Notes under the pieces: generated by a model
The model's database searches: none
What the model was told of the DNA's origin: nothing
What the model saw: only the letters and a program-made list of their open reading frames with translations
Part shown: positions 37,018 through 50,196 of the stretch, in pieces
How the letters are laid out: each line of letters begins with the position of its first letter
How positions within the stretch are numbered: position 1 is the stretch's first letter
Origin: Lenzites betulinus
Taxonomy: Eukaryota; Basidiomycota; Agaricomycetes; Polyporales; Polyporaceae
Direction of reading: 5' to 3'
Assembly: GCA_022264855.1 (NCBI GenBank)
Contig: JABYQU010000029.1
Coordinates: 124,001-188,000, forward strand
DNA length: 64,000 nucleotides
Translations under genes and position numbers: made by a program

Positions 37018-38622
37018 CTAGTAGCGGACCTCCGAGGATAGTAGAGGCATGAACACGACGCATGCCGTCCAGAACTGTATAAGCGCCGTTAGCCCAGCAT
37101 GAAGGTACCAATGGCGAAGCATACTCACCACTTGCAAACTCTTGACTGCCAAGAAAGGTACTCGTCTGGTCGCGGACGGGAATACACGGGCTTGCCGTCA
37201 ATCTCGCCAACTCGCCGAGGGTGCGTGAAGAGCACCCATATTGCGTAAAACGCAACCGAGAAGAAGTGTCGGAAGAGCAGGAAGGGCGATTGTTCAATAC
37301 TGGAACGCATGTCAGTGCGAAGGTTGAGTAGCTGGCCTGGATGTCGACTTACCCAGCGAGTAGTGACACGGGCCGTTGACGCAGTTCCCACCGAGCTCGA
37401 AGTACTTGAAGCATCCGGTCCGCAGGACGTCAAGGAGAGGATCTATGCGGGCGTATCAGTACAACATGTCCCCTGCTGACAGCGTGGAGAACGAACCATG
37501 TGCACTGAACAAGTCGTACAGCGCGACGCTCAGGATGTTGACAGTCGAGGCGAGAGGCTTGCGCGCCCAATGCCACTTGTGCAGCAAGTGGGAGATCTCC
37601 TTCCAGTCGGCGAGGTCCTTCACGTCCAGCAGCATGTCCCGCAGGAGCACGATGTCGTTGAACGCGACCATCATGCCGCCGCCCGTGAGAGGATGGCGCA
37701 TGTTCCAGGAATCGCCGAGAAGGATGACACCTTCCTTGGTGACAGTACCCTGTTTAGACGGTGGGAGGAAGGAGTTCGGCATGCGCCGCAGTCGGTCGTT
37801 CTCCACTGCCTGCTGAGGGGGAGGTGTAATGATGCGGGGAGTGCGGGGACGACCTTCGACAGGATGTAGTTCTTCAGGTCGGCAGGAACGGGGTTCTTGA
37901 CGTCGACCAGGATGCGGGTGTCATGCGTGCCAATCTGGTACAGCAGCGCGAGACCGTCCTCCATCAGGGCGACCGTCCCGTGCTTCGGGATGGGCAGCAC
38001 GGCGTCCTCCAACACGAGCCCGACGAAGTGGCCCTTGACGTCCAGCGGGAGCGCGGCCTTGCCCATGACCTGACTTCGGAAGTTGGAGAAGCAGCCGTCC
38101 GCGATGATGGTGAGGTCGCCGAAGAACGCCTCTTTCTCGACCGCGCCTCTCCCTTCCGCGTGGCGCGCACACCGAGCGCACGTCCGTCAGAGGGCACTCG
38201 ATGAGCTCGGTCACGGTGGCCTCCACGACCTCTACGCAGACGCCTCCTTCGCCTTCGCGCGCAGTGCTTGGATAAAGCGGCCGTGATGGAAGGCACGACC
38301 CTCGTGGCCGTCAGGGTAGGGTATATGCACGGGCGTACCGTCGAGAAGGATGCAGTAGCCGTATGTCGGTACGGCGTCGATGCCCTCCACACACGTCTCG
38401 AGCCCGAGTTTCTTCAGCGCGATGATGCCTCCAGGCTGGAGCAGCTCGCCGACTATCCTGTCCGGTTCGGCAAGCGAGCGTTCGAGTAGACATATCCTCA
38501 AGGGCGCGAGCGGGCGACTGCGGCAGCAGAGAGTGCGTGGGCGAGGGTAGAACCAGCGATGCCGGCGCCGACGATGAGGATGTCGTAGGAACGGACCACA
38601 TTTTGTCTCGTGTTCCCGCCAT
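37018..38622 (-). pseudogene. ERG1: ERG1 copy 2, squalene epoxidase with many one-base deletions
   Basis: Same gene as copy 3 but with more than ten single-base losses. One example is in the run GGGG near 38,501; others fall near 38,145, 38,185, 38,240, 37,815 and 37,340. They break the frame into pieces. It also carries the shared loss near codon 10. Substitutions follow copy 3. Nearly all changes are losses in short homopolymers inside a larger patch (about 33.2-39.6 kb) with the same pattern, so consensus error is a likely explanation. Confidence 0.8.
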
Positions 38623-38835
38623 CTTGTCCAACGATGGGTGGCTTATGAACGTCGTCGGCGATGCTCCAGCCCTGTCGGCGGCGGTCTGGTCGTCGTGGTC
38701 GTCGGTCTCGACTTTCGCGTACGGGCAGAGTCGTGCCACCCTGCGTTTAATATTAAAGTCGCAAATCACCTGCTGTTTCGAGTTGCAACCTTGTCCTCTG
38801 ACAATATCCAGTTCAAGTTCTACGTCCACAGTCAA

Positions 38836-39292
38836 TGAACCCAAGTTCTACGCTCCACGCCCTCTCTCCTCCTCCCCCGCGCCCCGCGTCCCCCCGCCTC
38901 GACCGTCTCTTTCGCGGCGACCCGCTCGATCCTGCCCCGCGCGTACGCCACATCCCCCGTTGTGCCCGCCTGCGCTCTCTCCTTCCGCCTGCGACGACTG
39001 CCTGCTGCCTGCACGCGTGCCCCCTCTGCGCGGACGCCCTCTCTCTCCGGCGCCCCTCCCTGGTCGCCTGCGCATGCACGCGCTGGAGCCTCGCGCCCGC
39101 GTACCGTGCGCGCAGGTAATAGTAGCGTACACGCCCCGCGCGTACTATACGCACACCGCAATCTAGCACCTCACTCGAACATATAGCTGCAGATCCCCGC
39201 GCGCCTCGTAAGTATCTGTACATCTTGACCAAAATTCCTTGTCTATACGTCGCAACTACTAGTAGCTACTGTCTACGACGCTAGTAACTACA
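38836..39292. repeat. LTR-like end (unit 2)
   Basis: Copy of 27960-28417. The primer-binding-site-like motif is at 39296. Confidence 0.4.
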
Positions 39293-40863
39293 GATTGGCG
39301 CCCCAACGTTCCCGCGCGGGCACTCTATGCTTACTTCTTGCCAACGTCCATCGTGCTATCTGCCTTGCCCACTCACACCCGGAGGACGCGAGCCGTGTGC
39401 ACAGCCACACAGCCCATCCTATCGACTACGTCCCTGCCTTCGAAAGCTCACCGCAAGCTCGCTGGGGTCTGCGCGGCGCCATCTTGCACCCCGATCTGCA
39501 CAGTGCCCACGCAGCGGTCACCCACTCGCCGCTCGCACGTCTCCTGCACCCGTAATCGTCTCGGCGACATACCACGCAAACGATGGCTGTGCGAACACGA
39601 CCACGCCAGACACAGGAACGAGGTCGGACACGCCGCGACGGAAGCGCCTCTCGACGGAACACCTCATCTGTGGATCTGTCCACACAGTACACGGTGTGCC
39701 ACAATGTGATGCTATTACCATACAAGTCCATTCAATATCGTCGCCGTTGCTACCTGATCTTACCGATCTACTGCAGATCTCGCTTGCAGCACCCGCCATC
39801 CACAACACATCCCACCACGCCCAGCTAGCGTTCAGGCCCCCCGCCCTCGCCTCCCCGGGACCCTACGACGCGGACCGTCGCGCTGTGCCGCAGCCGCCGC
39901 GCGCGCCCTCAATCACAAGGTATGTAACCTAGACTCTGCCGTCTAGACGCTCCAGCGCGCACGCAGCGCAGCAACTTGCACAAGAGCCCCGGATGCACGT
40001 ACCCGTGCGTACGGTGGCTCGTCTGCGCGCGCACACTCCCGTCGCCGTAGACTCAGCAGAGGGCGGGATGCACCCCCTCCGTTTGCCACGACGTGCCTGT
40101 GCACTGTTAGCATCGTGAGGACTCGACGCGACAGACGGACGGACGTACACTTGGACGGCGGCCATATACCACGACAAGGGCAGTCGCTCGTCGGTATGCG
40201 ACCAGCGTGGCGGCGCACACGACGAGCACGGGTGGACCTCGGCGGGCACCGGCGATCCGAAACGACGCGGAAGGGGACTCCGCACAGGGGCGAGGTAGAG
40301 AGGAAGGGGGATGGCGACCTCAACGGTGCTCTCGCACACCTATTTTATACCTGCACGTCGGGGCCCAACGCGGCGCACGGGCCTCGTGTTAGCCGCAACC
40401 TTCGCTCTCCGCGCGCCGTGCTCACCCTTCTCAGGCGTCCTGCGCCATGTACGTACAATGTGTTACTCATCCATTCCTCGCACGAATAGAGTCGTTTCGC
40501 TCTCGGACTCTCTCCTCCGTGGCACGAGCTGGCAGGACGCATGCGCGGCACGCGCAGCCCCAGGGCAACGCCGCTAGGCACCGCTAGGCACTGGCAGGGT
40601 GGCGCAGTCCCCAACGACCCGTCGACGCGAGCGTGCAATTTCACAAATCAGCCCGTCTCCGTCGGTGCACCCGTGAGCATCACCCTCCGAAACGTGCCCT
40701 ACTCCCTCGCTGACGCTCTCCTTCTCCACAGTGCCCCGGGGCCCGGGGCCCGTCGCCCGCCGCGCCCGCCTCCCCACGCTAGTGTCGGCGTCGCCGCACC
40801 TGCCCCCGCTCGGTGCCCGCCTGTGTCTCCGCCGACCACCCTGTTTCCATGTGCCAAGCGCAT

Positions 40864-42864
40864 TTCGAATCCGGCTATGCGGATGCGCCGCGGAACAGGA
40901 CGCGCGCACGCGCGCGCCGATCAAGGGTGGACAGCGACCACAGGCCCGAGGGCGACGGCCGCGGCCCCCGCCCCGTCCCCCGCCCCTTGCGCGCCGCCGC
41001 GCGACCCATCCAGCACGTACGCGTCCCCTCCCCGCGCCCGCCATCGCGCTCCGCGCCTGCCCCCGACGTCTCCCCTGCCCCCGCCGTCGCCGTCGACGGT
41101 GGGGTTGGGTGCGCGCACAAGATCGCGTACCGCGCTCCGCCACGGCATCCCCGCGCGGAATCCCTTTGCGCACGCACTCCTGTGCATGGCGCGTATACAC
41201 CCACACCCTCGCGCGCGCGATCCGAGGCGGAAAAAAACGCGTCCATTTGCGCGATTTCATGGGCACAAGGAGGCATCTGCTCAAAGACCCCATGCCCGCG
41301 ATCGACATCGCGTCCCCTGCGCGCGCTTTCTCGTAGGCACTCTCTGGTGTACGATAGGCGCACGCCCACACAATTGCAGCCCAATCCGAGAGGATATGTT
41401 TTTCGTCAAATCCTTGTGTTTTCATGCACATCTGGCGAAAACCGAACAGCGCGTGCCGGGATCGCGGCGCCTCTGCGTGCCACTTCGAGCACAGTCTCGT
41501 GTGCACGTACCGCTTGCGCCCTGCGAATTCCAGAGCGATCCAGGGCGGGCAAGTTTCGTGCATATTTCGTGCATTTTGCTGGTGTGTGCAGACATCATCG
41601 CTCACCGCTGCCCAGCCCCTTGTCCCCACAGCGCGCAACCTCGCAGGCGCGTTCTCCCATACTCTACGAGTGCCCCCACCGACTCCCAGCGCGGCCCGAA
41701 TGAAACTGACTTTGCGCCCCATAGCCGTGGCTGCACAGGGGGCATGGACACAGAACAGATCACCCCGCCCGTGCCCCGCGTCGCCTGCCCTTCATACCTG
41801 GTACGTGCTCTGTCGTGCACGGCTCGCATGCGCTCACGCATTCCCAGCGCAATCCGAGGCGAAACAAATCGGCGCCATTGGGAGCCATTCCAGGGACAGG
41901 GACACCAAATCGCCGACTGAGGTCCGGCCACTCGTCCCCTCGCCACGCAACTCGGAACGCACACTCCTGGGTACGTGTTCGACGTGCTCGCAAAGCTGCG
42001 TCGCGATCCGACAAGAACTCATGTTCGCCTTCTTTGCACAGGCTCCTGGACTGGGGGAGTAGATGGCCGACCGCGGGCCCGTCTGCCCTCCCCCACTCCC
42101 GCCACTTGGTACGACCACTCTCCGACACGAACGCTGCCCGCGCGGCTGGTTTCGGCGCGGCGCATAGCGAAACTCCAACTGCCGGAGTTGTGGCCCAACC
42201 TCGGGTCTGCGCGCAGGAAATCGCTTCCCCCGGGACGGTCGCTTGTCCCCACGCAACGCGATCTGGTATGCGCACTCCCCTGTACACGCCGCACCTCCTC
42301 ACAAGTTTCCAGCGCGATCCGTGAGGAAACGCCGCGGCAGCAGCGAATAATGTCCTGGGCACGGGCGTCGACCCGAAATCGCACACCGTCGCTCGTCCTC
42401 GCCTCCCCGCGCGGCGCGGCTTCGGTTGTGCTCTGTCGTGCACCCGGGGTATGCGCGTGTAGAGTTGCAGCGCGATCCGGGACGAAAAAATGCGACGCGA
42501 TCTCGCATGGCCCCACCGTGCACTCGGAGACTCGCAGCTTCGGACGGTCATTTCCCCCGCCTCGAAAACATATCGCCGCGCGATGGCACTTGGCACGCGC
42601 ACTCGCCCACACATACGCCACCCGCTCACCCATTTGCAGCGCGTTCCGGGAGAAAACGGCAGAGGGCCTTTTGCGCGCCGCGGCGGCTTCCTCGCTGCGA
42701 AATGCACACGATTTTCACGCCGAGGCCCGAGTTCGCAGTCGCCCGCCACGCCGTTTTGCGAGCACGTTCCCGTGCACGGCCCCTCAACGCCCAGCAGGCC
42801 GCGACACGATCCGAGCGAACCATATTCCGCCGCCATTCGAGGGTGCCAGCCTGAGGTAGTGCGC
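40864..42864. repeat. Diverged 159-bp tandem repeat (unit 2)
   Basis: Near-identical copy of the unit 1 array, offset by 10,874 bp. Confidence 0.75.
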
Positions 42865-45800
42865 TGTGCAGACGGACTTACGGCCACGGCGTGCGAGCGC
42901 GCTCCACACCCTCGTGCGCGGGATTCGGAATAACCCATGTGTGTGCAGCCTGCTCTCGTCGCTCGCCGCCAGCCGACGGAACAGCAGCACTACTCGAAAC
43001 GCGCGAACTCCTGCTAGTGTGATGGCAGTGCTCGCCTCGTAATTTCGAATGGACACAGTTCAGGGCGGCAGGGTCCCGTATGGGTGCGGACGCCGTTCTG
43101 CCATGCGCCCGACACCAGTGGTGTGCCCTGTCCGCGCCGCGCCGCGCCGCGTACCGCGACGAACGAAGGCGGGCGACTCCCTTCCGAGTCGTACCGCAGG
43201 CGCAAGACACCGACAGGTGCAATAGCTCGGTGTCGGGCGTGCACGGCGTGCATCCGAGAATCTCGAAGCCGGCCCCGTTAGGCTAGATGGACAATGGTAT
43301 GCTCGTTGCGACGTCGCTTGCCTCGCTGCTCGCTAACTATGTTCCGCCCCACAGCGCACTCCGTCAGCTCAGGGCCGCGGCGAGGAGGGTCCGCCCTTGC
43401 GCCAACGCCGTGCAGATTTGTGCCAAGCGCGTCTTGTTCCGTCGCTTGCGCTGCACCCACGGAGCGTGTTCCGAGGCATCTGACACCACGGATGGTCGGG
43501 AGGATACCGCTCGCGGCCGCCGCCGCTCGGCGTTCGGACGCCCGCCTGCAAGTGGGACGTTCATTCGTATGCACGATGGCCATACGGACGAACGGCTCAG
43601 GTATGTCGGTTTGCGTCCTGCACAGTTCACAGACGCTTCGGGCGCAGTGCAGGCAACTCGAAGCGGTCTATAACCTCAAACGCAAAGGCAAAAATACATC
43701 TGTCGGAATAGCAACAGTGCGCCGCACGCGCAGCGCGGGCTTCTCGTACGCGGTGTCGGATGATCCGACGAGGAACGATTGTTCGGCCTGCTATCGCGAC
43801 GTTCCGAAGAGTGAGCCGTGCTCGTACTTACGTCTGCTCATAGTGTAGACACTACTAGAGAAAATTAATATGAATTATTTTCGCATCCCCGTGAACATGC
43901 AAAGGCGGCGCCATGGGTGTGCACCGTGGGTGAGCGGGCAGGGCACTCGCCACGGAATGCCCTATTTCCAAAGCGGTACGGACAGCCGTGGCGTAGAAGA
44001 GAAACGGCGTGGACCTATGCGCCTGCGATTCGCGAGCGTACTTGGGCGGCGATCGGAATCACGCCAAGGGGTCACTAAGCAGACGTGACCCTGCTTGCGC
44101 GGTACAATCCGAGGGCGGCCGTACACGTGCGAAGCGTGGGCACTCACAATGTCCCACCAGACGGTTCCTCGTGTTCGCGTGGCGCGAGAAGGGTGCACGC
44201 GGGAGCTGTCCGCGTCTCCGCGCCTCGTACTGAGCCTTGAGTGTGTATCCGCGCCTCTTTCCGTGCGGGCGGTACCTGCTGAGCAGACATGAGACGTCAG
44301 AATACACTAGACCCGAGGACGCACGCCGTACTCACGCGGACTCTCACCGGGGATAGCGGTCTCGCTTTGTCGGGCTAGGAACGGGCTCCACCAATCGAAG
44401 CGAGGTGCAGGGCCACGTCAAAGAGCATTGAAAGGGGGCGGGAAGTCCAGCGTAGCGATATTGATACCATCATGCCGTATGCTCGAAGTGGCGACCGCAG
44501 TGCTAGTACTTTGCTTTCGAGAGCACACGAGGCGAGCGCTGCCCCGAAGATGCGTTAGACCGTCTACACGTAGTACAGTCAGTGGTCGACATACAGGATC
44601 GAAAGCAGACGGCACTTACATTGAGGGACTGCATGCGCACATGGCGTAGCGTCCAGGGCGCGTGCCGTTGCCCCGGAGCGGGCTGCCGAGGCGGGTTACA
44701 AGAGTGGTGAACTACGGCGTGTCTGCGCTTGTGCGTGCCGAGCTGCATACGCCGCGTCCTGAGCGTCGAACAAATCGGCGGTCGGAATCCAGCGGCATTG
44801 CGAGTGCGAGTGCGCGAGAGCTCTGCCGCTAAAGTCAGCCACTAAGTCAATACACTCGGAGTAGTGAGCAAATACCTTCGCGCGTGGCTATGGCAATTTC
44901 GGTACGGAATCGCGATGGCGCTGCACAGGTAGCGGCGCAGCTGCGGGGCCTAGTGCTGCTGCTTTGACGGCCGAATATAGCACGTAGCTTCCTCCGAGTC
45001 TGAGACGGCGCCACTCAGTGCGCGCATGCCGCTGATCGATTCCCCCCTTCCACCTCGCTACATCTGCTCGACGTCGCCGAATGGGGGTCTCTGGAGCCAA
45101 GACGAGCTAGAGAATGGTGAGTCGACTAGGAGCAACGCACAAAGAAAGGAACTCACCAGGGTTTCCCTACAGCGCGGCCGACCAGCGGGCAGGGAGCTAT
45201 CGTGGACAGCGTTGTCTTGGGAGAGAAGTATCCTGCGCGCGCGTAGCCACCCGCGGCGCTGTCCAGGGTTCGTGCACGTCGCGAAGCCGAGAAGCGCCTA
45301 GTGGAGGAATACGGTACGATGCGGTACCGCGCGGGAGGACGCGCCGATCGCGCCGTGCGCATCGACGCGCTCGGGGGAGCTCGCATGCGGGAGGAGGAGG
45401 GGCGGGGCCAGGACATGAGGATGGCGGGTGGTGCGAACGAGCAGCCACGCCGAGTACCGTACGCGCGTGTGGTCGCCAGCGGAGCAGCCTACGGTACGTG
45501 CACGTATTTCGGGGGCGTGTCGAGCGGCGGCGCGTGCGGTACAGTACGGTACTGCGGAGAACGACGCGCAGAGCGCGGTACGCGTCGACGCGCTCGGCGT
45601 CCTCGCGCGGCGAAGCCCGGAACACGTTGAGTGGTGGCAGGTGCGCTGTTCACAGCAGCCACCCGCCCGTCCTCTTGCACACGCGGCGAGAGGATGGGCT
45701 GAGTGAAAACTGGGTCGCGTGAGAAACGTACAACGATGACTTGCGTATACGATGCCTGTAGGTGAGTCGCCACGTCCAAGGACGGCGTCGGGGCGAAAGA

Positions 45801-46454
45801 TGGTGAGTGGCCGGAACGTTGTTTGGAGTCGCGAGGTCTGACGAGTACAAGAGGCAGTCGGGGCGCGAGGCCGCGCAGTGCCCACGCGCAGCGGGTACAA
45901 ATCCTTGGCCCTCGCACACAATGGCAGCTAGCTGTCGACAATGAGAACGCGAGCGCGAGACGAGGACGCGGGGAGCGGCGGGCAAGTCCGCGGGGTCGGC
46001 AGAACGGCAGTACTTGGCGGTGTCCGGCCAAGACTAGTCGAGTTGTGGGTGCGCCGCGCGCAGAGCCAAGGCGCCGAACGCTCCTCCTCCTCCTCCGACG
46101 GACCTCGGGCGTCTAGACCCTTGGTCGAACTTTTGCGTTCCTCCGCACCTCTTTCGTGCGCCGCGCCGCGACGCGCCCGCTCTCCCGCCCGCGTGCAGAT
46201 CGGACGGGCTCGTTGGGCACTGCGACGCCCTGTTCTGCGCCAAATGAATTTTATTGCCTGCCCATTTGCTATGTACATACGCCGGTGCAGTGTCTACGCC
46301 GCGCTGCTGCCCGCGCTGTCTCCTCCGACTCGTTCCGTGAATCGCTGTGTGTGCGAGTACTCGGGGCGCAACTGAGAACACACCGCTGTCGCCCTCCTGC
46401 GGGAGCTTAGCGTTGTCCTCCTGAGTGTCTCCACCCGGCGGGATCCCCATTGCG

Positions 46455-46713
46455 TCGCAGGATCCCGTATTGCCCGCGCTGTGTGGATTGAAGAGTCCCT
46501 ATTGCCCGTGCTGTGTGGATTCCCAATTGCCCGCGTGTACTGCGTGGATCCCCTATTGTCCGTGTGGATTCCCTATTGCCTGCGCTGCGTGGATCCCATA
46601 TTGCCTGCGCTGCGTGGATTCCCTATTGCCTGCGCTGCGTGGATTCCCTATTGCCTGCGCTGCGTGGATTCCCTATTGCCTGCGCTGCGTGGATTCCCTA
46701 TTGCCTGCGCTGG
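46455..46713. repeat. 25-bp minisatellite (unit 2)
   Basis: Same array as in unit 1 with all five right-hand copies at full 25 bp. Confidence 0.9.
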
Positions 46714-47910
46714 TCGAGTCCGCGAATCTCCGCCTGGCAGCTCGCCCCCGCGCGTCGGAGCAGGCCGCGCGCGGAGATCGCCGCACACGGAGCGCGCCCA
46801 AGCCTCCGGGGGCGGGCTATTCGGCGGCGCACTCATGGCGAGCACGGGCGTGAGTTGAGTCCGGGGAGAACGTCGCCTCCGGGTAAGGGGCGCTGCGATA
46901 GTGTGTGAACGGAGTCGAGAGCTTGCCCCGGATACGGGTGAACCGCACGAGGTGGGTGGCGTATCGTCGTAGATGTCGGCGAGGGGGGCGATGAACACGC
47001 CCAACGACTGTCCGTAAGGCGGTGGGTCCTGTTGGTCCGTCGCGCAGTCAACCATGCTGTGGGGTCGGCTGCGAGGAGGATGTGTTCTGCCTGGACTCAC
47101 CTCGTAGTATGATATACGCTCCTCCTGAGCTCCTCCTGAATCCCCTCTCGCTGATCGCCGCTAACACGATTGCAGGAAGGCCGAACAAGAACTCCACGCC
47201 TCGTTGTCTAGGTCGTGGCGATCCGTAAGGCACGGACGACCGGACTCCGGGTCCGCGAGGCAGTTACCTACGGCCTCGCCTTCGAGCTTTGTTGTTTGAC
47301 TCCCGACGGCCTTCCTGTATTCAATCAAGTCGCGGGATCCTAGGGGCCCCTTTGCTATCGCGACCCGGAAGTCAGGTAACGTTCGGGGAGGTGTGCGGCA
47401 AAATTCGGGGGTGGTGGCGGTTCATGAACAAGCGCAGGACGATCGTCGATCGCCCCTACAGTGTATATATTGCGTAGACTGTGAATATAAACTCGCAACT
47501 GCTTGGCGAAGGAGAACGGCACTAGGGATGAGACCTGCGACGGAGAGGGAACATGAAGAACGCTCGCGGGATCTACTCAAACTAAATATCATGCCGACTG
47601 GAATGATGGTGTCCAAACAGCGCCGGACTCAGACACTCTCGCGCAGGCCAGTGTATGTAGTTTATTTCGAGACGCAAGCAGGCATTGACATCACTGAAGT
47701 ACGTTTGATTCAGACACATGCTGAATGAGTTCGAATTCTTCGAGCTTGCGAGCACGGCGCGGAGACTTATCAAGCTCTCGGAAGCTAAAGGTAGATTGAC
47801 GGAGGCTGACGTGCAGGTCCGAGGAACTAGGTGTGGGGTATACATTACAGAATATTACGATACATTTGTGTAAGCCAGCGTCCCATCTAGCGTCAAGAAT
47901 AGAGGCGAGC

Positions 47911-49525
47911 CTAGTAGCGGACCTCCGAGGATAGTAGAGGCATGAACACGACGCATGCCGTCCAGAACTGTATAAGCGCCGTTAGCCCAGCATGAAGGTA
48001 CCAATGGCGAAGCATACTCACCACTTGCAAACTCTTGACTGCCAAGAAAGGGTACTCGTCTGGTCGCGGACGGGAATACACGGGCTTGCCGTCAATCTCG
48101 CCAACTCGCCGAGGGTGCGTGAAGAGCACCCATATTGCGTAAAACGCAACCGAGAAGAAGTGTCGGAAGAGCAGGAAGGGCGATTGTTCAATACTGGAAC
48201 GCATGTCAGTGCGAAGGTTGAGTAGCTGGCCTGGGATGTCGGACTTACCCAGCGAGTAGTGACACGGGGCCGTTGACGCAGTTCCCACCGAGCTCGAAGT
48301 ACTTGAAGCATCCGGTCCGCAGGACGTCAAGGAGAGGATCTATGCAGGGCGTATCAGTACAACATGTCCCCTGCTGACAGCGTGGAGAACGAACCATGTG
48401 CACTGAACAAGTCGTACAGCGCGACGCTCAGGATGTTGACAGTCGAGGCGAGAGGCTTGCGCGCCCAATGCCACTTGTGCAGCAAGTGGGAGATCTCCTT
48501 CCAGTCGGCGAGGTCCTTCACGTCCAGCAGCATGTCCCGCAGGAGCACGATGTCGTTGAACGCGACCATCATGCCGCCGCCCGTGAGAGGATGGCGCATG
48601 TTCCAGGAATCGCCGAGAAGGATGACACCTTCCTTGGTGACAGTACCCTGTTTAGACGGTGGGAGGAAGGAGTTCGGCATGCGCCGCAGTCGGTCGTTCT
48701 CCACTGCCTGCTGAGCGGGGAGGTGTAATGATGCGGGGAGTGCGGGGACGACCTTCGACAGGATGTAGTTCTTCAGGTCGGCAGGAACGGGGTTCTTGAC
48801 GTCGACCAGGATGCGGGTGTCATGCGTGCCAATCTGGTACAGCAGCGCGAGACCGTCCTCCATCAGGGCGACCGTCCCGTGCTTCGGGATGGGCAGCACG
48901 GCGTCCTCCAACACGAGCCCGACGAAGTGGCCCTTGACGTCCAGCGGGAGCGCGGCCTTGCCCATGACCTGACTTCGGAAGTTGGAGAAGCAGCCGTCCG
49001 CGATGATGGTGAGGTCGCCGAAGAACGCCTCTTTCTCGACCGCGCCCTCTCCCTTCCGCGTGGCGCGCACACCGAGCGCACGTCCCGTCAGAGGGCACTC
49101 GATGAGCTCGGTCACGGTGGCCTCCACGACCTCTACGCAGACGGCCTCCTTCGCCTTCGCGCGCAGTGCTTGGATAAAGCGGCCGTGATGGAAGGCACGA
49201 CCCTCGTGGCCGTCAGGGTAGGGTATATGCACGGGCGTACCGTCGAGAAGGATGCAGTAGCCGTATGTCGGTACGGCGTCGATGCCCTCCACACACGTCT
49301 CGAGCCCGAGTTTCTTCAGCGCGATGATGCCTCCAGGCTGGAGCAGCTCGCCGACTATCCTGTCCGGTTCGGCAAGCGAGCGTTCGAGTAGACATATCCT
49401 CAAGGGGCGCGAGCGGGCGACTGCGGCAGCAGAGAGTGCGTGGGCGAGGGTAGAACCAGCGATGCCGGCGCCGACGATGAGGATGTCGTAGGAACGGACC
49501 ACATTTTGTCTCGTGTTCCCGCCAT
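47911..49525 (-). pseudogene. ERG1: ERG1 copy 3, squalene epoxidase with 5' frameshift
   Basis: The frame is open across the full catalytic region and all three introns are preserved, including C-terminal residues FWTACVVFMPLLSSEVRY. The only clear lesion is the missing A near codon 10, shared with copies 1 and 2. The 5' flank lacks the 84 bp found in copy 4 and ends at the LTR-like sequence about 213 bp upstream of the ATG. If that lesion were bypassed the protein would match copy 4 apart from a few substitutions. Confidence 0.82.
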
Positions 49526-49738
49526 CTTGTCCAACGATGGGTGGCTTATGAACGTCGTCGGCGATGCTCCAGCCCTGTCGGCGGCGGTCTGGTCGTCGTG
49601 GTCGTCGGTCTCGACTTTCGCGTACGGGCAGAGTCGTGCCACCCTGCGTTTAATATTAAAGTCGCAAATCACCTGCTGTTTCGAGTTGCAACCTTGTCCT
49701 CTGACAATATCCAGTTCAAGTTCTACGTCCACAGTCAA

Positions 49739-50196
49739 TGAACCCAAGTTCTACGCTCCACGCCCTCTCTCCTCCTCCCCCGCGCCCCGCGTCCCCCCGC
49801 CTCGACCGTCTCTTTCGCGGCGACCCGCTCGATCCTGCCCCGCGCGTACGCCACATCCCCCCGTTGTGCCCGCCTGCGCTCTCTCCTTCCGCCTGCGACG
49901 ACTGCCTGCTGCCTGCACGCGTGCCCCCTCTGCGCGGACGCCCTCTCTCTCCGGCGCCCCTCCCTGGTCGCCTGCGCATGCACGCGCTGGAGCCTCGCGC
50001 CCGCGTACCGTGCGCGCAGGTAATAGTAGCGTACACGCCCCGCGCGTACTATACGCACACCGCAATCTAGCACCTCACTCGAACATATAGCTGCAGATCC
50101 CCGCGCGCCTCGTAAGTATCTGTACATCTTGACCAAAATTCCTTGTCTATACGTCGCAACTACTAGTAGCTACTGTCTACGACGCTAGTAACTACA
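49739..50196. repeat. LTR-like end (unit 3)
   Basis: Copy of 27960-28417. The primer-binding-site-like motif is at 50200. Confidence 0.4.

Larger units (their letters stand above)
36767..47657. repeat. Tandem unit 2 (about 10.89 kb)
   Basis: Head-to-tail copy of unit 1. The first 2.8 kb, through ERG1 copy 2 and on to about 39,590, is about 15 bases shorter than in unit 3 because of scattered one-base deletions. The remainder is almost base-for-base identical to unit 3. Confidence 0.95.

Noticed and set aside
40541..41920. 459-codon plus-strand ORF in unit 2
   Set aside because: The corresponding sequence in units 1 and 3 is broken into other frames by small changes in C-runs, and the product is low-complexity Pro/Arg. 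It is not a gene.
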